Positions 19,601 through 19,761 of a DNA stretch of 19,761 bases are shown one piece after another (position 1 is the stretch's first letter; each line of letters opens with the position of its first letter). Below the pieces are notes generated by a model. The model was not told where the DNA came from. It searched no databases and worked only from the letters and a program-made list of their open reading frames with translations. Origin of the DNA: Daldinia sp. FL1419 (Eukaryota > Ascomycota > Sordariomycetes > Xylariales > Hypoxylaceae); the NCBI GenBank assembly GCA_025201765.1, contig MU623667.1, positions 1-19,761 of the forward strand. Reading direction: 5' to 3'. The translations under genes and the position numbers were made by a program.

Positions 19601-19761
19601 TATATTCAAAGGAATCTATTTTACCTTTTTATAAATTCTTTTTTAAAATATATATTTAATTTTTAAAAAGTAAAAATAAATAATTATAATTTTGAAATTA
19701 ATAATTTATGTAGTAATTAAAAATATTAAAAGGATAAATTAAGTTAAAAAGAAAAGAATGG
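16681..19761. other. AT-rich region without supportable gene
   Basis: No frame here is better than chance by stop density. A + strand reading at about 16912-18430 gives long K/N/I/Y/L translations, but stops occur at about the expected rate. A TATTA microsatellite lies at about 17573-17600 and a trinucleotide palindrome at 18257-18280. A 64-codon - strand opening at 18689-18495 is hydrophobic, low-complexity and without any family resemblance, most likely chance. The last 1.3 kb is A-rich on the + strand, opposite to the T-rich left end of the window. Confidence 0.5.
18257..18280. repeat. Trinucleotide palindrome (ATT)4(AAT)4
   Basis: Four ATT units are followed directly by four AAT units, giving a perfect 24-bp self-complementary sequence that could extrude as a cruciform. 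Probably the result of microsatellite growth. Confidence 0.6.

Noticed and set aside
1..19761. Organellar, apicomplexan or endosymbiont origin because of the extreme AT content
   Set aside because: Such genomes keep open reading frames, tRNAs and rRNAs. Here all coding is broken by transition-type changes and the content is LTR and MULE elements, which fits a RIP-mutated fungal isochore better.

Overview
This window is eukaryotic and most likely a gene-free, transposon-filled AT isochore of a filamentous ascomycete fungus. By eye it is well above 80% A+T with almost no CpG, and it holds no intact protein-coding gene. Wherever two copies of one sequence can be compared, they differ almost only by transitions (C/T and G/A). 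That is the signature of repeat-induced point mutation (RIP) or a similar C-to-T process. The fungal assignment is an inference from this pattern and from the element types. The few short open reading frames are chance openings or stop-free scraps of dead genes.

Left part (1-8906): a nest of two related LTR retrotransposons. Element 1 (+ strand, 2211-6053) has two LTRs of exactly 408 bp, a primer binding site and a 3.0 kb interior with no recognisable gag or pol. The interior instead carries short tandem repeats, a polypurine/polypyrimidine pair and C-rich motifs. Element 2 (- strand) has a third, diverged LTR at 8471-8906, a decayed primer site next to it, and an interior running leftwards. 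The first ~450 bp of its interior match Element 1. Then comes a degenerate gag-like frame (8092 to 6056). The frame stops at Element 1 and resumes left of it (2206 downward), reaching a decayed retropepsin active site at 1054-1065. Removing Element 1 plus one copy of a 4-bp duplication (ATAT) takes out 3847 bp, which puts the two halves in the same frame. Element 1 therefore inserted into Element 2, whose RT, RNase H, integrase and second LTR must lie left of the window.

Middle (8949-10500): on the - strand, a transposase relic whose single unshifted frame resembles the C-terminal half of fungal Mutator-like (MULE) transposases. Element 2 begins about 40 bp beyond its 3' end.

Right part (10500-19761): AT-rich sequence with three possible fossil frames of decreasing support. 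One (13381-14760, +) ends in a Myb/SANT-like stretch; another is at 11486-12483 (+) and a third at 15961-16680 (-). Several palindromes and microsatellites are present, and long stretches show nothing recognisable. No tRNA, rRNA, CRISPR array or living gene was found.
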